DNA of 46,223 nucleotides from Prasinococcaceae sp. CCMP 1430 (GCA_013416795.1 RQSC01000011.1:202928-249150); one strand, 5' to 3'. Positions 21,179-30,808 are shown, numbered from the stretch's first letter. Program-made: numbers and translations. The notes: generated from the letters alone by a model not told the origin.

Positions 21179-21638
21179 CGAGACCGCCGCCACCGCGGCG
21201 CGCTCCCTGGCGCGCGGGCGGTGTGGTACCGCGGCTCCGGGCAGCGCGCGCAGCGCCGCAGCGCCGGAAAAATGTCAGCGCCGGCGGGACCTCGCGCCGG
21301 CCACGCGCTGGTAAAAAAAAAAAAAAACTGACGTATCCCCGGTACATGACCCTGTCACCCCTGTTCAATAGCATCAAACCCGTTTGCATGCACACCTGCT
21401 CCGCCGTGACCCCGGGGTCCCTTTCTTTCTTTTCCCGAAAGAACAGGACAGAAAGAGATGAGTGTTTTTGTTTGTTGTGTTTGTTTGGTCTTTTTCCTTT
21501 GGCTTTCGTGGTGGCGTCGCCACCGTCGTTACGCGGATGGGTGGCCGCGCGCGCGCGCGTGGCGGCGCGCGGCGCGAGCTCGCTCGCTCGCGCGGGGCAC
21601 AATGCGCGCCAAGCCCCGGCGCGCGCGCGGCGGCGGCG
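21179..21638. other. Divergent intergenic region (TPR protein / M3 peptidase)
   Basis: 460 nt with both promoters. It includes an A-run (21313-21327) and a locally T-rich patch at about 21455-21510, unusual in this GC-rich window, about 130-180 nt before the peptidase ATG. Confidence 0.5.
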
Positions 21639-23513
21639 ATGGCCGCGGCGGTGGAGACGCCCGCCCAGCTCGTCGCACGGCTCAACAGCGAGTACGACGC
21701 CAAGCACAGGAGCTTCGAGGACAACTTCTGGGCCACCAAGATGGCGCTGGATGGCGCGTCCAAGGAGGATCTCGCGAGCACGAAGGACGATTACGAGGGG
21801 TTCCTCGCCGACGCGGCGAACTTGGCGGCCGTCGAGGCCGCGCTCGCAGGCGCCAACGGCGCGCCGACCGAGTCGGAGCGCCGCGTGCTCGAGATCGCCA
21901 AGCGGACGTTCCTGTGCTACCAGATCCCCGACTCGGTGAAGACGCTCAAGAGCGACATCACCAAGGAGGAGGTCGTTCTCGAGAGCGACGTGCGCGGCGC
22001 CATGAAGCTGGGATACACTCGCCCTTCCGATGGCGAGTTTGTCACGGCGTCGAGCGTGCAGCTGCGCAACACGATGAAGACGAGCGCGGACGAGGCCGAG
22101 CGCAAGGCGTGCTATGAGGGCCTCTACTCCATCGGCCCGCACGTCGCTGAGCAATTCTGCAAGGTCGTCAAGATGCGCAACAAGCTTGCCAAGGCGCTGG
22201 GCCACGAGGACTTCTACCAGTACAAGGTGCTTCAGGCGGAGGGGTTTGGCAAGGACAAGCTCTTCTCCATTCTCGACGGGCTCGAGGAGCGCACGCGGCC
22301 GCTCATGGACGCTGCGCGCGCTAGGCTGGCCAGCGAGAAGGGCAGCTCGGCGCTCGAGCCGTGGAACATCTCTCAGGCGCTCTCAGGCGAGGTCGCGAAG
22401 CTGCAGGACCCGTACTTTCCCTTCGAGGACGCGGTCGACGCCTGGGCGCGCTCGTTCGCCGCCATGGGCATCAAGTACCGTGGCGCGACCATGCGGCTTG
22501 ATCTCCTGGACAGGGCGGGCAAGTACTCCAACGGGTTCTGCCACTGGCCGCAGTGCGCATACGTGGATTCGGAAGGCAAGTGGGTGCCCAGCCAGACCAA
22601 CTTCACCAGCCTCGCCACGCCCTCGGCCGTCGGATCCGGGCAGACCGCTCTGGTGACGCTGATGCACGAGGGCGGGCACGCGGCACACTTCGCGAACGTC
22701 GTGCAGCCCTCGCCCATGTTCTCGCAGGAGCGCGCACCCATGTCGGTGGCGTACGCGGAGAACCAGTCGATGTTCCTCGACAGCCTGTGCGGCGACGCCT
22801 CGTGGCTCGCCCGCTACGCCCGCGACAAGGACGGCAAGCCGATGCCTTTCGAGGTCGTGGAGCGCGCCCTGCGCGACACGAAGCCGTACTCAGTGCTCAC
22901 GCTGCGCGGCATGATCGCAGTGCCCTACTTCGAGAAGGCGCTGTACGAGCTGCCGGAGGAGGACGTCACCCCGGAGAGAGTGCTCGCGCTGGCCGACGAG
23001 ATCGAGAAGAAGATCCAGGGAGGCCTGAGCCCCAGGCCGCTGCTCAGCGTTCCTCACCTGCTGAGCGACGAGAGCAGCTGCTACTATCATGGGTACGTGT
23101 TGGCGGAGATGTCCGTCTGGCAGACCCGTCAGCATTTCCTGAAGAAGTACGGCGAGATCGTGGACAACCCGCAGATCGGCAAGGACCTGGCGGAGGTCTA
23201 CTGGAAGCCAGGCAACTCCGAAGCGTTCTTGGACTTGGTGGAGAAGCTCACCGGCTCTCCCCTCTCGAGTGACGCTTGGGTGGAGGAGCTGCAGACGCCC
23301 GTCGAGGAGGCTGTCAAGGAAGAGCGCAAGGAATACGACGCGGCCGTCGCAAAGGGCCCCGCAATCGCGCCGGGGTCGGACGTGGACCTCGACATGCGCA
23401 TGGTGTTGGCCCACGGCGACGAGGTGATCGCTGACACCGCCGACATGCCTAGCTTCGGCGGCGCGACCGCCCAGTTCAAGGACTGGGTTGCGGCGAAGTA
23501 CGCTGCCGCGTAG
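21639..23513 (+). CDS. M3 family zinc metallopeptidase (oligoendopeptidase F-like)
   Basis: 624 aa from the ATG at 21639 (context GCGGCGATGG). The frame is open upstream but that part is low-complexity. The zinc site is TLMHEGGHAAHF (HExxH, about residues 345-350), with the downstream glutamate expected within SVAYAENQSMFLD. The segment LDLLDRAGKYSNGFCHWP is the conserved substrate-binding strand of M3 peptidases (DL..R.GK..ngFc). Near the C-terminus, SCYYHGYVLAEMSV supplies the catalytic His/Tyr region. These enzymes cut short peptides in the cytosol or organelles. No targeting peptide is clear. Single exon. Its stop lies 95 nt from the convergent GST-like gene. Confidence 0.9.
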   Translation: MAAAVETPAQLVARLNSEYDAKHRSFEDNFWATKMALDGASKEDLASTKDDYEGFLADAANLAAVEAALAGANGAPTESERRVLEIAKRTFLCYQIPDSVKTLKSDITKEEVVLESDVRGAMKLGYTRPSDGEFVTASSVQLRNTMKTSADEAERKACYEGLYSIGPHVAEQFCKVVKMRNKLAKALGHEDFYQYKVLQAEGFGKDKLFSILDGLEERTRPLMDAARARLASEKGSSALEPWNISQALSGEVAKLQDPYFPFEDAVDAWARSFAAMGIKYRGATMRLDLLDRAGKYSNGFCHWPQCAYVDSEGKWVPSQTNFTSLATPSAVGSGQTALVTLMHEGGHAAHFANVVQPSPMFSQERAPMSVAYAENQSMFLDSLCGDASWLARYARDKDGKPMPFEVVERALRDTKPYSVLTLRGMIAVPYFEKALYELPEEDVTPERVLALADEIEKKIQGGLSPRPLLSVPHLLSDESSCYYHGYVLAEMSVWQTRQHFLKKYGEIVDNPQIGKDLAEVYWKPGNSEAFLDLVEKLTGSPLSSDAWVEELQTPVEEAVKEERKEYDAAVAKGPAIAPGSDVDLDMRMVLAHGDEVIADTADMPSFGGATAQFKDWVAAKYAAA

Positions 23514-23608
23514 AGAGCGGCGCCGCCCAGGCGGCGCGATCCGACGCAAGCGTAAGTGAAGATCTATTGTGGCGCAAGGTGTCACTCGTTACAAGACAGA
23601 TGCCCTTC

Positions 23609-25136
23609 TCACGGCTCATCAGCGAGGCGGTCCATGTACCACGCAATGTGGGCGCGCAGCTGCATTGCGGCGGGAAACGACATGTCGCGCGGCACGCCCA
23701 CGCGCTTCTGCAGGTACTCCAGGCAGGCCGCCAGCCCGGGGGCTGCGCCCTCAGCGCGCGTGGCGTCGGCCGCGGCCTTGGCCGCGGCCCCCGCGGTCCC
23801 AGCGGCCGGCGACGCGTCACCGGACACAGCGGAGCCATCCAGCATGGTGGCGGTGATGTGCTGCAATGCGCCCTCCACATGCGGTAGGAAGTCGAGGTCG
23901 GGCTGCGAGAGCACGCGCGACGCGCAAGGCGCACGCGTCAGAGCGCGGACGCGTCGAGCACGCACACATCGCGCGGGCTGGCGCTGCGCTCACCTTTGCG
24001 TTGGGGTCCGCCAGTGGCGCGCCGTAGCGCCCGTCCTCCTCACCCATGCCGCGGCAGGCGAAGCGGGCCACCGCCGCGCCATTCTGGCTGAGCTCCCACG
24101 CCGCCTCGTGCCGCCACGCCTCCTCGCCCTGCGCAGCGTGGTGCGCTGTCAGCGGCTCGGCGTCGCCCACGGATAGCTTCAGCGGCAGGCGCCAGCCGGC
24201 CCCGTCAATTGCTGCCGCCGCGCTCTTCTGGGCGGTCGAGCCCGAGCTGAAGCCGCCGCCGTACTGCGGTGGAATGTCCATCACGTGGGTGTAGTAGTCG
24301 CTCTGCGTGGCCCGGTACTCGGGCAGACGCTCGAAGGCGTCAAACCACGCGTCGAGGTGCTTGTACGTGCCGCTGCCGCGCAGCTGCACGCCCTTCCAGT
24401 ACAGCACCGACGCATTCATACGCTCGATGTGCGACACGTACTGCAAATCGACAATGGTGGGTGCGTCGCCGCCCATGAACCACGGGCCAGACGTCTCGCC
24501 CAGCGCGTCGTCCACCTTGCGCAGCGTGGCGTCGAAGCCCCCCTGCGGGCCGCCGCCGAACATGCCGGCCCCGGGCATCTCCGGCCGGAACACGAGGCCG
24601 CACCAAGCCCCGAAGAGCTCGCGCTCGAGCTTCAGGAGCGCGTTGGCCCGCGCGAGGCCCTCCGAGTCGCCCTGCGCGGGCAGCATCGAGGGGCCGTACG
24701 GGCCATCCGCGCCACCCGGAAACTGCTGCTCGAGCAGCTGCATGATGACCAGCGACTCGGTGACCACCTGGCCGTCGAGCTCGATCACCGGCAGAAGGCC
24801 GCTCGGCACCTTGGACAGGAAGCTCGCCGGCTTGGGGCCATAGGAGCGCATGTTGATCCGCTCAATACGGCAGGGGATCTTCTTGAGCTCGATGAGCATC
24901 CACAGCTTCTGGCAGTACGGGCACCACCCCGCGTGGTCGCGGTAGTACGTGAGCCGCGCGGCATCCGCCTCGGTCGCGCCGGCGGGGAGGCGCAGCTCGG
25001 CCTCGACGTGCGCCTCGCCGCCGCCCTCCTGGCGCGCCGCCTCCTCTCGCGCGAGCTCCGCGCCACGCGCCGTCGCGGCTGCCTCAGCATGGAGCGACGC
25101 CCAACCGCGCGCGCCCGCCAAGGCGGCCGGGCGCAT
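23609..25136 (-). CDS. GST-fold protein with thioredoxin-like CPYC N-terminal domain
   Basis: Two exons, 25136-23994 and 23902-23609 (478 aa), joined phase 0 by a short GTGAGC...CAG intron of 91 nt. The first ATG is 25136. The leader (MRPAALAGARGWASLHAEAA) is Ala/Arg-rich, like an organelle transit peptide. The thioredoxin-like domain holds HAGWCPYCQKLWMLIE (glutaredoxin-type CxxC), the cis-Pro segment GLLPVIEL and VVTESLVIMQLLEQQFP, as in omega/lambda/DHAR-type GSTs. A GST C-terminal helical domain follows (RANALLKLERELFGAW to IVDLQYVSHIERM). The last 150 residues are an extension I do not recognise, ending in AHIAWYMDRLADEP. Redox or deglutathionylation activity is a reasonable inference from CPYC. 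Confidence 0.8.
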
Positions 25137-25355
25137 GCCGCCCCACGGGCAGCTGGGCGCAAGCACGAGGCAGGCCAGACGAGGCAGGCCGCGCCCCGAG
25201 GCGCGCGCTAGGCTCGCTCCGCTGGGGCCGCTCCGCGCGCGCGCGCTGTGGCGCGCCGGTGGATAAGACAACCTCCGGAACAGAAAATTGCGTCGCGCAA
25301 ATTTCCGACTTTTTAACGAAAATTGACACGCAGGCTTGCACTACAATGCGGTCAC

Positions 25356-25703
25356 TCACTTGGCCATGGCCTGCGCCGTGGGCGCTGCCTCGCCCCCACC
25401 GACAGGCGACGGCGCGGCGAGGACGACCGCGGGCGCCACGGGGTCGCCCTCGCGCTTGGGATCGCCCGCCTTGCGAGCGGCGCCGCTGACGGCCGTGGGG
25501 CCAGCTCCCTCCTGGAACTGCCCGCCCCCGTCCGGCGGGCGCGGGTAGACGAACTCGCGCCTCTCGGTGAGCGGTACGCACGCGGCAAAGCCGCCGCACA
25601 AGAACGCGCAGCAGTAGCCACAGCACCCGCCACAGCAGGGGCAGCAGGCATTGCAGCACCCGCCACAGCAGTCCGAGCACTGGTCGAGGCAGGGCACGCC
25701 CAT
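25356..25703 (-). CDS. Small extremely cysteine-rich protein, unknown function
   Basis: 115 aa with the ATG at 25703 in an excellent GCCGCCATGG context. Residues 5-42 contain 16 cysteines, mostly as CC pairs spaced by two residues (CSDCCGGCCNACCPCC, then GGCCGYCC). This is followed by a polar Pro/Gly/Glu-rich tail without cysteine. There is no signal peptide or clear transmembrane segment, though the Cys block plus YCCAFLCGGFAAC is mildly hydrophobic. Possibilities are a metal-binding (metallothionein-like) head, or a multiply palmitoylated membrane-attached head as in PLAC8/CYSTM-like proteins. No known family matches closely. It sits upstream of, and on the same strand as, the GST-like gene. 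Confidence 0.65.
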   Translation of the reverse strand: MGVPCLDQCSDCCGGCCNACCPCCGGCCGYCCAFLCGGFAACVPLTERREFVYPRPPDGGGQFQEGAGPTAVSGAARKAGDPKREGDPVAPAVVLAAPSPVGGGEAAPTAQAMAK

Positions 25704-26824
25704 GGCGGCAACGGCAACGGGGGACCGCGCAGGCTGCTGTCTGTCAAGTTGTCAACGTGACGACGCGCGGTCGGTCCGTCCGCTGCGGGCGTCCCTGCGT
25801 GCGGCGCTCACCGGGGAAGGGGGGGGGGTGCAAGCCCGGGGAGGGGGGGGAGAAGCCGGGGGCGGCGCTCGCCCTCGCTGCGCGGACGGACGGGAGTGCT
25901 CGGCTGCTCGCGCTGTGGCGCCCGCCCGCCACGAGAATGCCACGGCATCCAAAAAAAAAAAAAAAACGCTCGTCTGGACTCGCGCGCGGCACACGCCCCG
26001 CGCGCCGAACGCATGCTTTGTGATGGTCCACCATGAAAATGCACCGCCAAAACGCATATGTCACACACACGCATCAGAACAAGGGGTGTTTTGGGGGTCG
26101 GTCGGGGTACGACGCGCGCCCCTCGGCGCGCGGGTGCGCGCCCCAGTCCGGCGGAGGTCGGGCGCGCCGCGCGCCGCGCCGTGGTCTCCGTTCGGACTGG
26201 GGTGAACATGGAGTTTTCGCGGGGGCGGCGCGGGGGGGCGCGCGCCGCGCGCGCCGCGAGGCCGAGGTTTGGGTTCGGTTGTGTGTTTAGGGTTTGTGTT
26301 GAGGGTTTGTGTTTGGGTTTGGTGCCGGCCTGCTCCGCAGCGGCAGCGGGCTGTTGGCGGCGGCGGCTGCGGCCGCCGCCGCGGCGAGGGGGGACGGAGG
26401 GGGGGTGACGGGGACGTCGCACCAGCCTGTCCTTGACGTTGGCCACCGCGCTCGCGATCGCGCCCTGCAGCCGTGTCTGCGATGCGCCCTCCCCGCCGCC
26501 CGGCAGCGTCGTCCTGCCCCTCTCTGTGCGCCGCGGCGCGCTCGCGCTCGCCCGCACGGGCGCGCGAGCCCGGCCCGCCGGGAGTCCTCGCAGGGGCGTC
26601 ATGAGACTGACGCGGCCGCGCACGCCGAGGGTGGGAACATTTCGCAGCACGAGACGGTGATGGGCGCAGTCTCGACTCAGGCCGGTGCCGTGCTCAAGGC
26701 GCTCGGCAATTGGGCGGTTGAAGCCTAGGAGCAAACCAGCGAGCGCGCCACGTCGCGTATAAATCGTCGTGCAATTAGTCCGATAGAGCGCCCCGGGCGG
26801 GACACAGGCATTGCGCACGCGCGG
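25704..26824. other. Intergenic region, no supported gene
   Basis: About 1.1 kb. It contains G-rich runs (25819-25850), an A16 run at 25951-25966, a 10-bp inverted repeat (26141-26150 with 26193-26202) and a telomere-like G/T patch (26266-26330). Open frames on both strands (for example 26309-26728 +) lack an ATG or a recognisable domain; I cannot choose between them. Confidence 0.5.
26266..26330 (+). repeat. Degenerate telomere-like G/T-rich patch
   Basis: Repeated GGGTTTG/GGGTTCG units with one exact TTTAGGGTTT at 26286-26295. It resembles a decayed interstitial array of the plant/alga TTTAGGG repeat. Confidence 0.45.
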
Positions 26825-27907
26825 TCACATGTTCGGCACGTTCCGAAGTGCCGCGAGCACCTCGAGCGCGGTGGGCCTCTCGCCTGGTGTATGCGCGGCG
26901 CAAGTCTCGATGATGTCACGCAGCTCGCGCGGACAGCTCAGCGGCTGGGGCGGGCGCTCACCGGCGCACACGCGTGTCTTTATGTCGGCAGGCTCGACTC
27001 CGTCCCACGGGCACTGTCGCGCCACGAGTTCCCACAGCACCATGCCCAACGCGTACACGTCGCTCGCGGGAGAGGCCGCCACGCCCTGACTGAACATTTC
27101 GGGCTGCGCAAGTGCCCGCGTGCGTACGCGAGGTGTCAGCGCCCGCTTCCCGCACTCCTGGCAGCTCGCCGCCTCGAATCGGGGCCCATCGCGCTCGCGC
27201 GCCCACGCGCGCGAGCGAGGCGCGCGCGCCCGCACCGCCATGTACGCTGGTGTGCCCGCACCACGCTTCTTGCCAGACGCGAGGCCGAAATCGGCCAGTT
27301 TGCAGCGCCACGCGCGGTCGACGAGCACGTTTGCGGGTTTCAGGTCTTGATGCACCACAGCGGGTTGCCTGTTGTGCAGGTACGCCAGCGCGCGGCAGAT
27401 GTCCGAGCCGACTTCCTGCGCGGCAGCGCGGCGCCGCGGCAGCAGCACGCCGTGGGAGCGTCGTGTGTGTGTCGTGGTAAGTGCTCTTGGTATTGCACGG
27501 GGCACGACCCCACGCGCACGCTCAGTCACAGATGGGAGGCATGCGTGCGAGCTCACGCTCACCTTGATGCGCTTACGATCAACGTCGATCTGCGACGCGT
27601 GCAAGACCTCGTGCAGCGACTTGGGCAAGTACTCGAAGACGAGGCGCAGCTCTGACGGCGGCTCGGTGACAGCGCCGAGCAGCTGCACCACGTGCGGGTG
27701 GCGTAGGTCGCGCAGAGCGAGTAACTCATCGTCGAACTCCGCGCGCGCGGCCGCGGCGTCGTCGGCACCCGCGCCGAAGAATCGCTTCACCGCCACGGGT
27801 GTCGACAGCCACATGGCCCGGTGCACCGTGGAGTAAGCGCCACCGCCGACGCGCTCGCGCTCATCGAGCTCGGTCGCGTCGATCGCGAGGCGCGCGAGGG
27901 ACGACAT
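26825..27907 (-). CDS. Compact TKL-type protein kinase with HQD catalytic motif
   Basis: Three exons, 27907-27563, 27415-27236 and 27103-26825 (267 aa), so the protein is little more than a kinase domain. Motifs in order: glycine loop VGGGAYSTVH, VAVKRF (ATP lysine), HPHVVQLLGA, FEYLPKSLHEVL, catalytic loop VVHQDLKPANVLVD, DFGLAS, a short activation loop ending GTPAYMAPEM (APE restored exactly across intron 2), SDVYALGMVLWELVARQCPW, and GERPTALEVL. The pattern is that of Raf/DRK-like TKL kinases. The usual HRD arginine is replaced by Gln (HQD), so activation-loop phosphorylation control may be relaxed. Both introns (147 and 132 nt) are multiples of three and stop-free, so their retention would not break the frame. 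Confidence 0.88.
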   Translation of the reverse strand: MSSLARLAIDATELDERERVGGGAYSTVHRAMWLSTPVAVKRFFGAGADDAAAARAEFDDELLALRDLRHPHVVQLLGAVTEPPSELRLVFEYLPKSLHEVLHASQIDVDRKRIKVSVSSHACLPSVTERARGVVPRAIPRALTTTHTRRSHGVLLPRRRAAAQEVGSDICRALAYLHNRQPAVVHQDLKPANVLVDRAWRCKLADFGLASGKKRGAGTPAYMAVRARAPRSRAWARERDGPRFEAASCQECGKRALTPRVRTRALAQPEMFSQGVAASPASDVYALGMVLWELVARQCPWDGVEPADIKTRVCAGERPPQPLSCPRELRDIIETCAAHTPGERPTALEVLAALRNVPNM

Positions 27908-28360
27908 GCCCGCGCGCCCGCCCGCCCCGGATCTGCGGGCCGGCAGCCGGCCACGCACATGCGCCGCAGCGCGCACGCGCTGTGGCCCACCGCATCCCGC
28001 CTGCGCCCCCCCCTCCCGCCCCCTTCCAATCCCCGCGCCCCGCCCCTGCCGCACCGCCGCCCCTCCCTCCGCCCGCGGGGAGGCCGCCGTGCTTGCTGCG
28101 TGCGCCCCACATCGGGATCGAGGCGCGCCACCGCATTCATGGTTTTTCGAATTCGCGTGGTATCGTCGCCGGCGGCGCCAGCCTCGCTCGCGCGCGCGCG
28201 CGGCGCGCGCGCGCGCGCGCGGGGGAACCAGAACCGGAACCATTTCTTCTCCGCGCTTCTGTCTCGGCGATGCGGGTGCGGATTGAAAGACGCGGAAGCC
28301 GGGCATTTCGACGCGCGGGTGCGTGTCGCCCTTCGAGTTTTCGCGCGCGCGCGCGCGCGC

Positions 28361-28799
28361 NNNNNNNNNNNNNNNNNNNNNNNNNNNNNNNNNNNNNNNN
28401 NNNNNNNNNNNNNNNNNNNNNNNNNNNNNNNNNNNNNNNNNNNNNNNNNNNNNNNNNNNNNNNNNNNNNNNNNNNNNNNNNNNNNNNNNNNNNNNNNNNN
28501 NNNNNNNNNNNNNNNNNNNNNNNNNNNNNNNNNNNNNNNNNNNNNNNNNNNNNNNNNNNNNNNNNNNNNNNNNNNNNNNNNNNNNNNNNNNNNNNNNNNN
28601 NNNNNNNNNNNNNNNNNNNNNNNNNNNNNNNNNNNNNNNNNNNNNNNNNNNNNNNNNNNNNNNNNNNNNNNNNNNNNNNNNNNNNNNNNNNNNNNNNNNN
28701 NNNNNNNNNNNNNNNNNNNNNNNNNNNNNNNNNNNNNNNNNNNNNNNNNNNNNNNNNNNNNNNNNNNNNNNNNNNNNNNNNNNNNNNNNNNNNNNNNNN
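28361..28799. other. Assembly gap (439 N)
   Basis: A run of N that begins immediately after an (CG)n tract (28342-28360), probably a sequencing failure in GC-only repeats. Confidence 1.
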
Positions 28800-29566
28800 C
28801 GGGCGCCTGTGCCTGTGCCTGCGCCGCGGCGGGCGCCGGTGCCTGTGCCTCAGCGGGCACCGGCGCCTGCCGCTGCTGCGCAGGCGCAGGCGCCCGTTGC
28901 GGCGCGTGCGCAGGCGCCGGTCGTGCCCGAGACGCCTTCGCGCCAGAGGGAGACTGAGGTGCGTGTGCACGATCGCTTGCGCGCCTGGTTGCACGCGGAC
29001 ACGCGCGCGACGGCCGCTGACTCTCCTGTTGTGCCTGCTCGCCGCGTTCGCCGCATGCAGGCGCAGCGTCCCGCCCCGACGCACGCCGACTTCGCGGTCC
29101 ACAAGGATCACTCGATGGCGGGCCGGCGCCCACCCGCGCGGCCTGCGCGGAGGACGCGCGGCATGGATGAGAGGGTTGATTACGAAATCAGGGCGATGCG
29201 CGCGCGGGAGGCACGCGCAATCGACGACAAGGTCGAGTCCGAGATCGCGCGAGAGGCACGCGAGAGCGACGACGACACTGACTACGAGATCAGCAGGTCG
29301 GCCCTCATCGGTGCGTGCGCCCGAGCGCGTTGCAGGCCGTGCGCGCCGCTCGCACGTGCCCTCCTGTCGGGTGAATTCTGTGATTGACTCCGCGGGCGGA
29401 CGAGGTTGGGCTGTGCGCGCCGCCCGCTGGCGCTGACTGAGGCGCGCGCCGGGCTCGCCTGCGCGCGCGCCCCGCAGAGGCCAGGCAAAGGAACAAGAGG
29501 ATGTCGGCCTACGAGATGCGCATGAGGGCGGCCGAGGCCAAGGCCCGCGGTGAGGACGTCCCCTGA
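28800..29566 (+). CDS. Charged Pro/Ala-repeat protein, 5' end lost in gap
   Basis: Partial gene: exon <28800-29310 and exon 29478-29566. The GTGCGT donor and CGCAG acceptor match in phase 1 and give a natural continuation (RSALI-EARQRNKRMSAYE). The visible N-terminal part is a Pro/Ala/Val repeat (APVPVPAPRRAPVPVP and similar). The C-terminal part is highly charged and helix-prone (DYEIRAMRAREARAIDDK, IAREARESDDD, EMRMRAAEAKARGEDVP). The start may lie in the gap, or at an internal ATG such as 29055. No domain is recognised. The repeat also reads open in other frames, so the coding call rests on the splice phase and the charged C-terminus. Confidence 0.45.
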
Positions 29567-30039
29567 GCACGCGCCCCACAGGGACGCCGCAGAGGCACCA
29601 CCCAAGGGGACCCCACATCACCTCTAGAGCGAGAGAGTGCCCCGAGACACGCGAGTAGAGAGCGCCTGCCGCACGGCTGCGCGCAGCCGTGCAAGCCACA
29701 GGAGCTTCAGCTGTCCAGATTTTTAACCCTACTTTTCCAAACCCCAAACATGAAAAATCTGAGGCTGGGCGGTGCGGCGAGGATGTTGTGGAGCGCGGAA
29801 ATTGGCAGCAGGTGTGATTCCGATATTACGACGCCGAGAGGCGCGGCGCGGCGATGAAAATATCTGGCGCGCCGACCGAATCTGTTGATGACGTGGCGGT
29901 CCGACGTGGCGCGCCGCGTGGGCGGGCTGGGCGTGAGTCTCCCTCGGAGAGTCACCGCTGCCGAGCGCGCGCGCGCGCGCGGGGCCCCGCCGCGGACCCT
30001 GCAGAGCGCGTCGGCAGGGCCCCGCCGCGCGACAGCGCA

Positions 30040-30048
30040 AACACGCAC

Positions 30049-30087
<39 letters not shown>

Positions 30088-30142
30088 CCCATGCGTACAC
30101 ACGCGCACACACACGTGTGTGTCACACACGCACACACACGCC
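30040..30142. repeat. (CA)n microsatellite
   Basis: CA tract with internal ACACACGTGTGTGT palindrome near 30110-30124. Confidence 0.9.
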
Positions 30143-30583
30143 GGCGTAGGAAGGTTCGGAGCGCGTACGCACACGCTCCCTTTCCGGCCCACGCGACGCC
30201 CCGCGGGAGACTTTGCCCTCTTCTGACTCCTCGCCCGTCGCTGGCGCACACTCGCCGCCGGGTCTTCGCGTCGTCCGCCCCGCCGATGAATTCCTCGGCA
30301 GCGCCCCCAGCGCGCGCCCTGCCGTCCGTCCGCTGGAGAGCACGTGCGCGCGCGCCCACACACGCGCCAGAAGCAGGTGGGCCCGATGCCGTCGCCGGCC
30401 AGCGCAGCTTCCCAGCCAAAATGAACCGCAGGCATCGCAGACAGGTGACAGATGTCGCATGCAAAAAAAGGAAAAGACCTTTTAGATGGCCTCGACGCGA
30501 CGTCGTCGGGCCGTCTGGCTTCCGCTGACCGACCGTTCGGCGTTGTTGACAAACGGTTGCAATGCGGGGGTTGGCGCGGTTCA

Positions 30584-30641
30584 GCGCCATTCAACTTGAT
30601 TCGACGCGTGCGCCATTCAACAATGGCTGCTGCGCCATTCA
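30584..30641 (+). promoter_or_regulatory. Three spaced copies of GCGCCATTCA (putative cis-elements)
   Basis: Exact copies at 30584-30593, 30610-30619 and 30632-30641 (26 and 22 nt apart), 168-225 nt upstream of the next + strand ATG. The spacing of roughly two helical turns suggests transcription-factor sites; this is inference. Confidence 0.45.
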
Positions 30642-30738
30642 GTGGGTCAATGGCAATGACTGGCGGGGCGTGACGCATATTCCCGCCTCTTTTGTCCCGG
30701 GTGTCATCTGTTGTTGTTGCAACTTCCGCTGCCGATGC

Positions 30739-30750
30739 GCATTGCAATGC
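30739..30750. promoter_or_regulatory. 12-bp perfect palindrome GCATTGCAATGC
   Basis: Perfectly self-complementary and contains the ATTGCAAT core bound by bZIP proteins of C/EBP type in animals. A related TTGCAATGCG occurs near 30558. It lies about 60 nt upstream of the next ATG, so it could be a promoter site. Confidence 0.4.
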
Positions 30751-30808
30751 GTTGTTATGTGCGCATGTGTGCGCGCGGAAGCGCGCGCGCCGAGGAAAAA
30801 CGCGCGCG

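Larger units (their letters stand above)
29567..30808. other. Intergenic region with microsatellite and clustered short motifs
   Basis: About 1.2 kb. It contains a CA microsatellite and, nearer the next gene, three spaced GCGCCATTCA copies and a 12-bp palindrome (listed separately). A 449-codon open frame on the minus strand spans the CA repeat and is Arg/Val/Cys-rich; I reject it as coding. Confidence 0.55.

Noticed and set aside
20886-22205. 439-codon minus-strand frame spanning the TPR/M3 promoter region
   Set aside because: Crosses two better genes and the poly-A and T-rich intergenic patch; no domain.
26309-26728. 139-codon + strand frame with poly-Ala
   Set aside because: Starts only with GTG, begins in telomere-like repeats, no recognisable domain.
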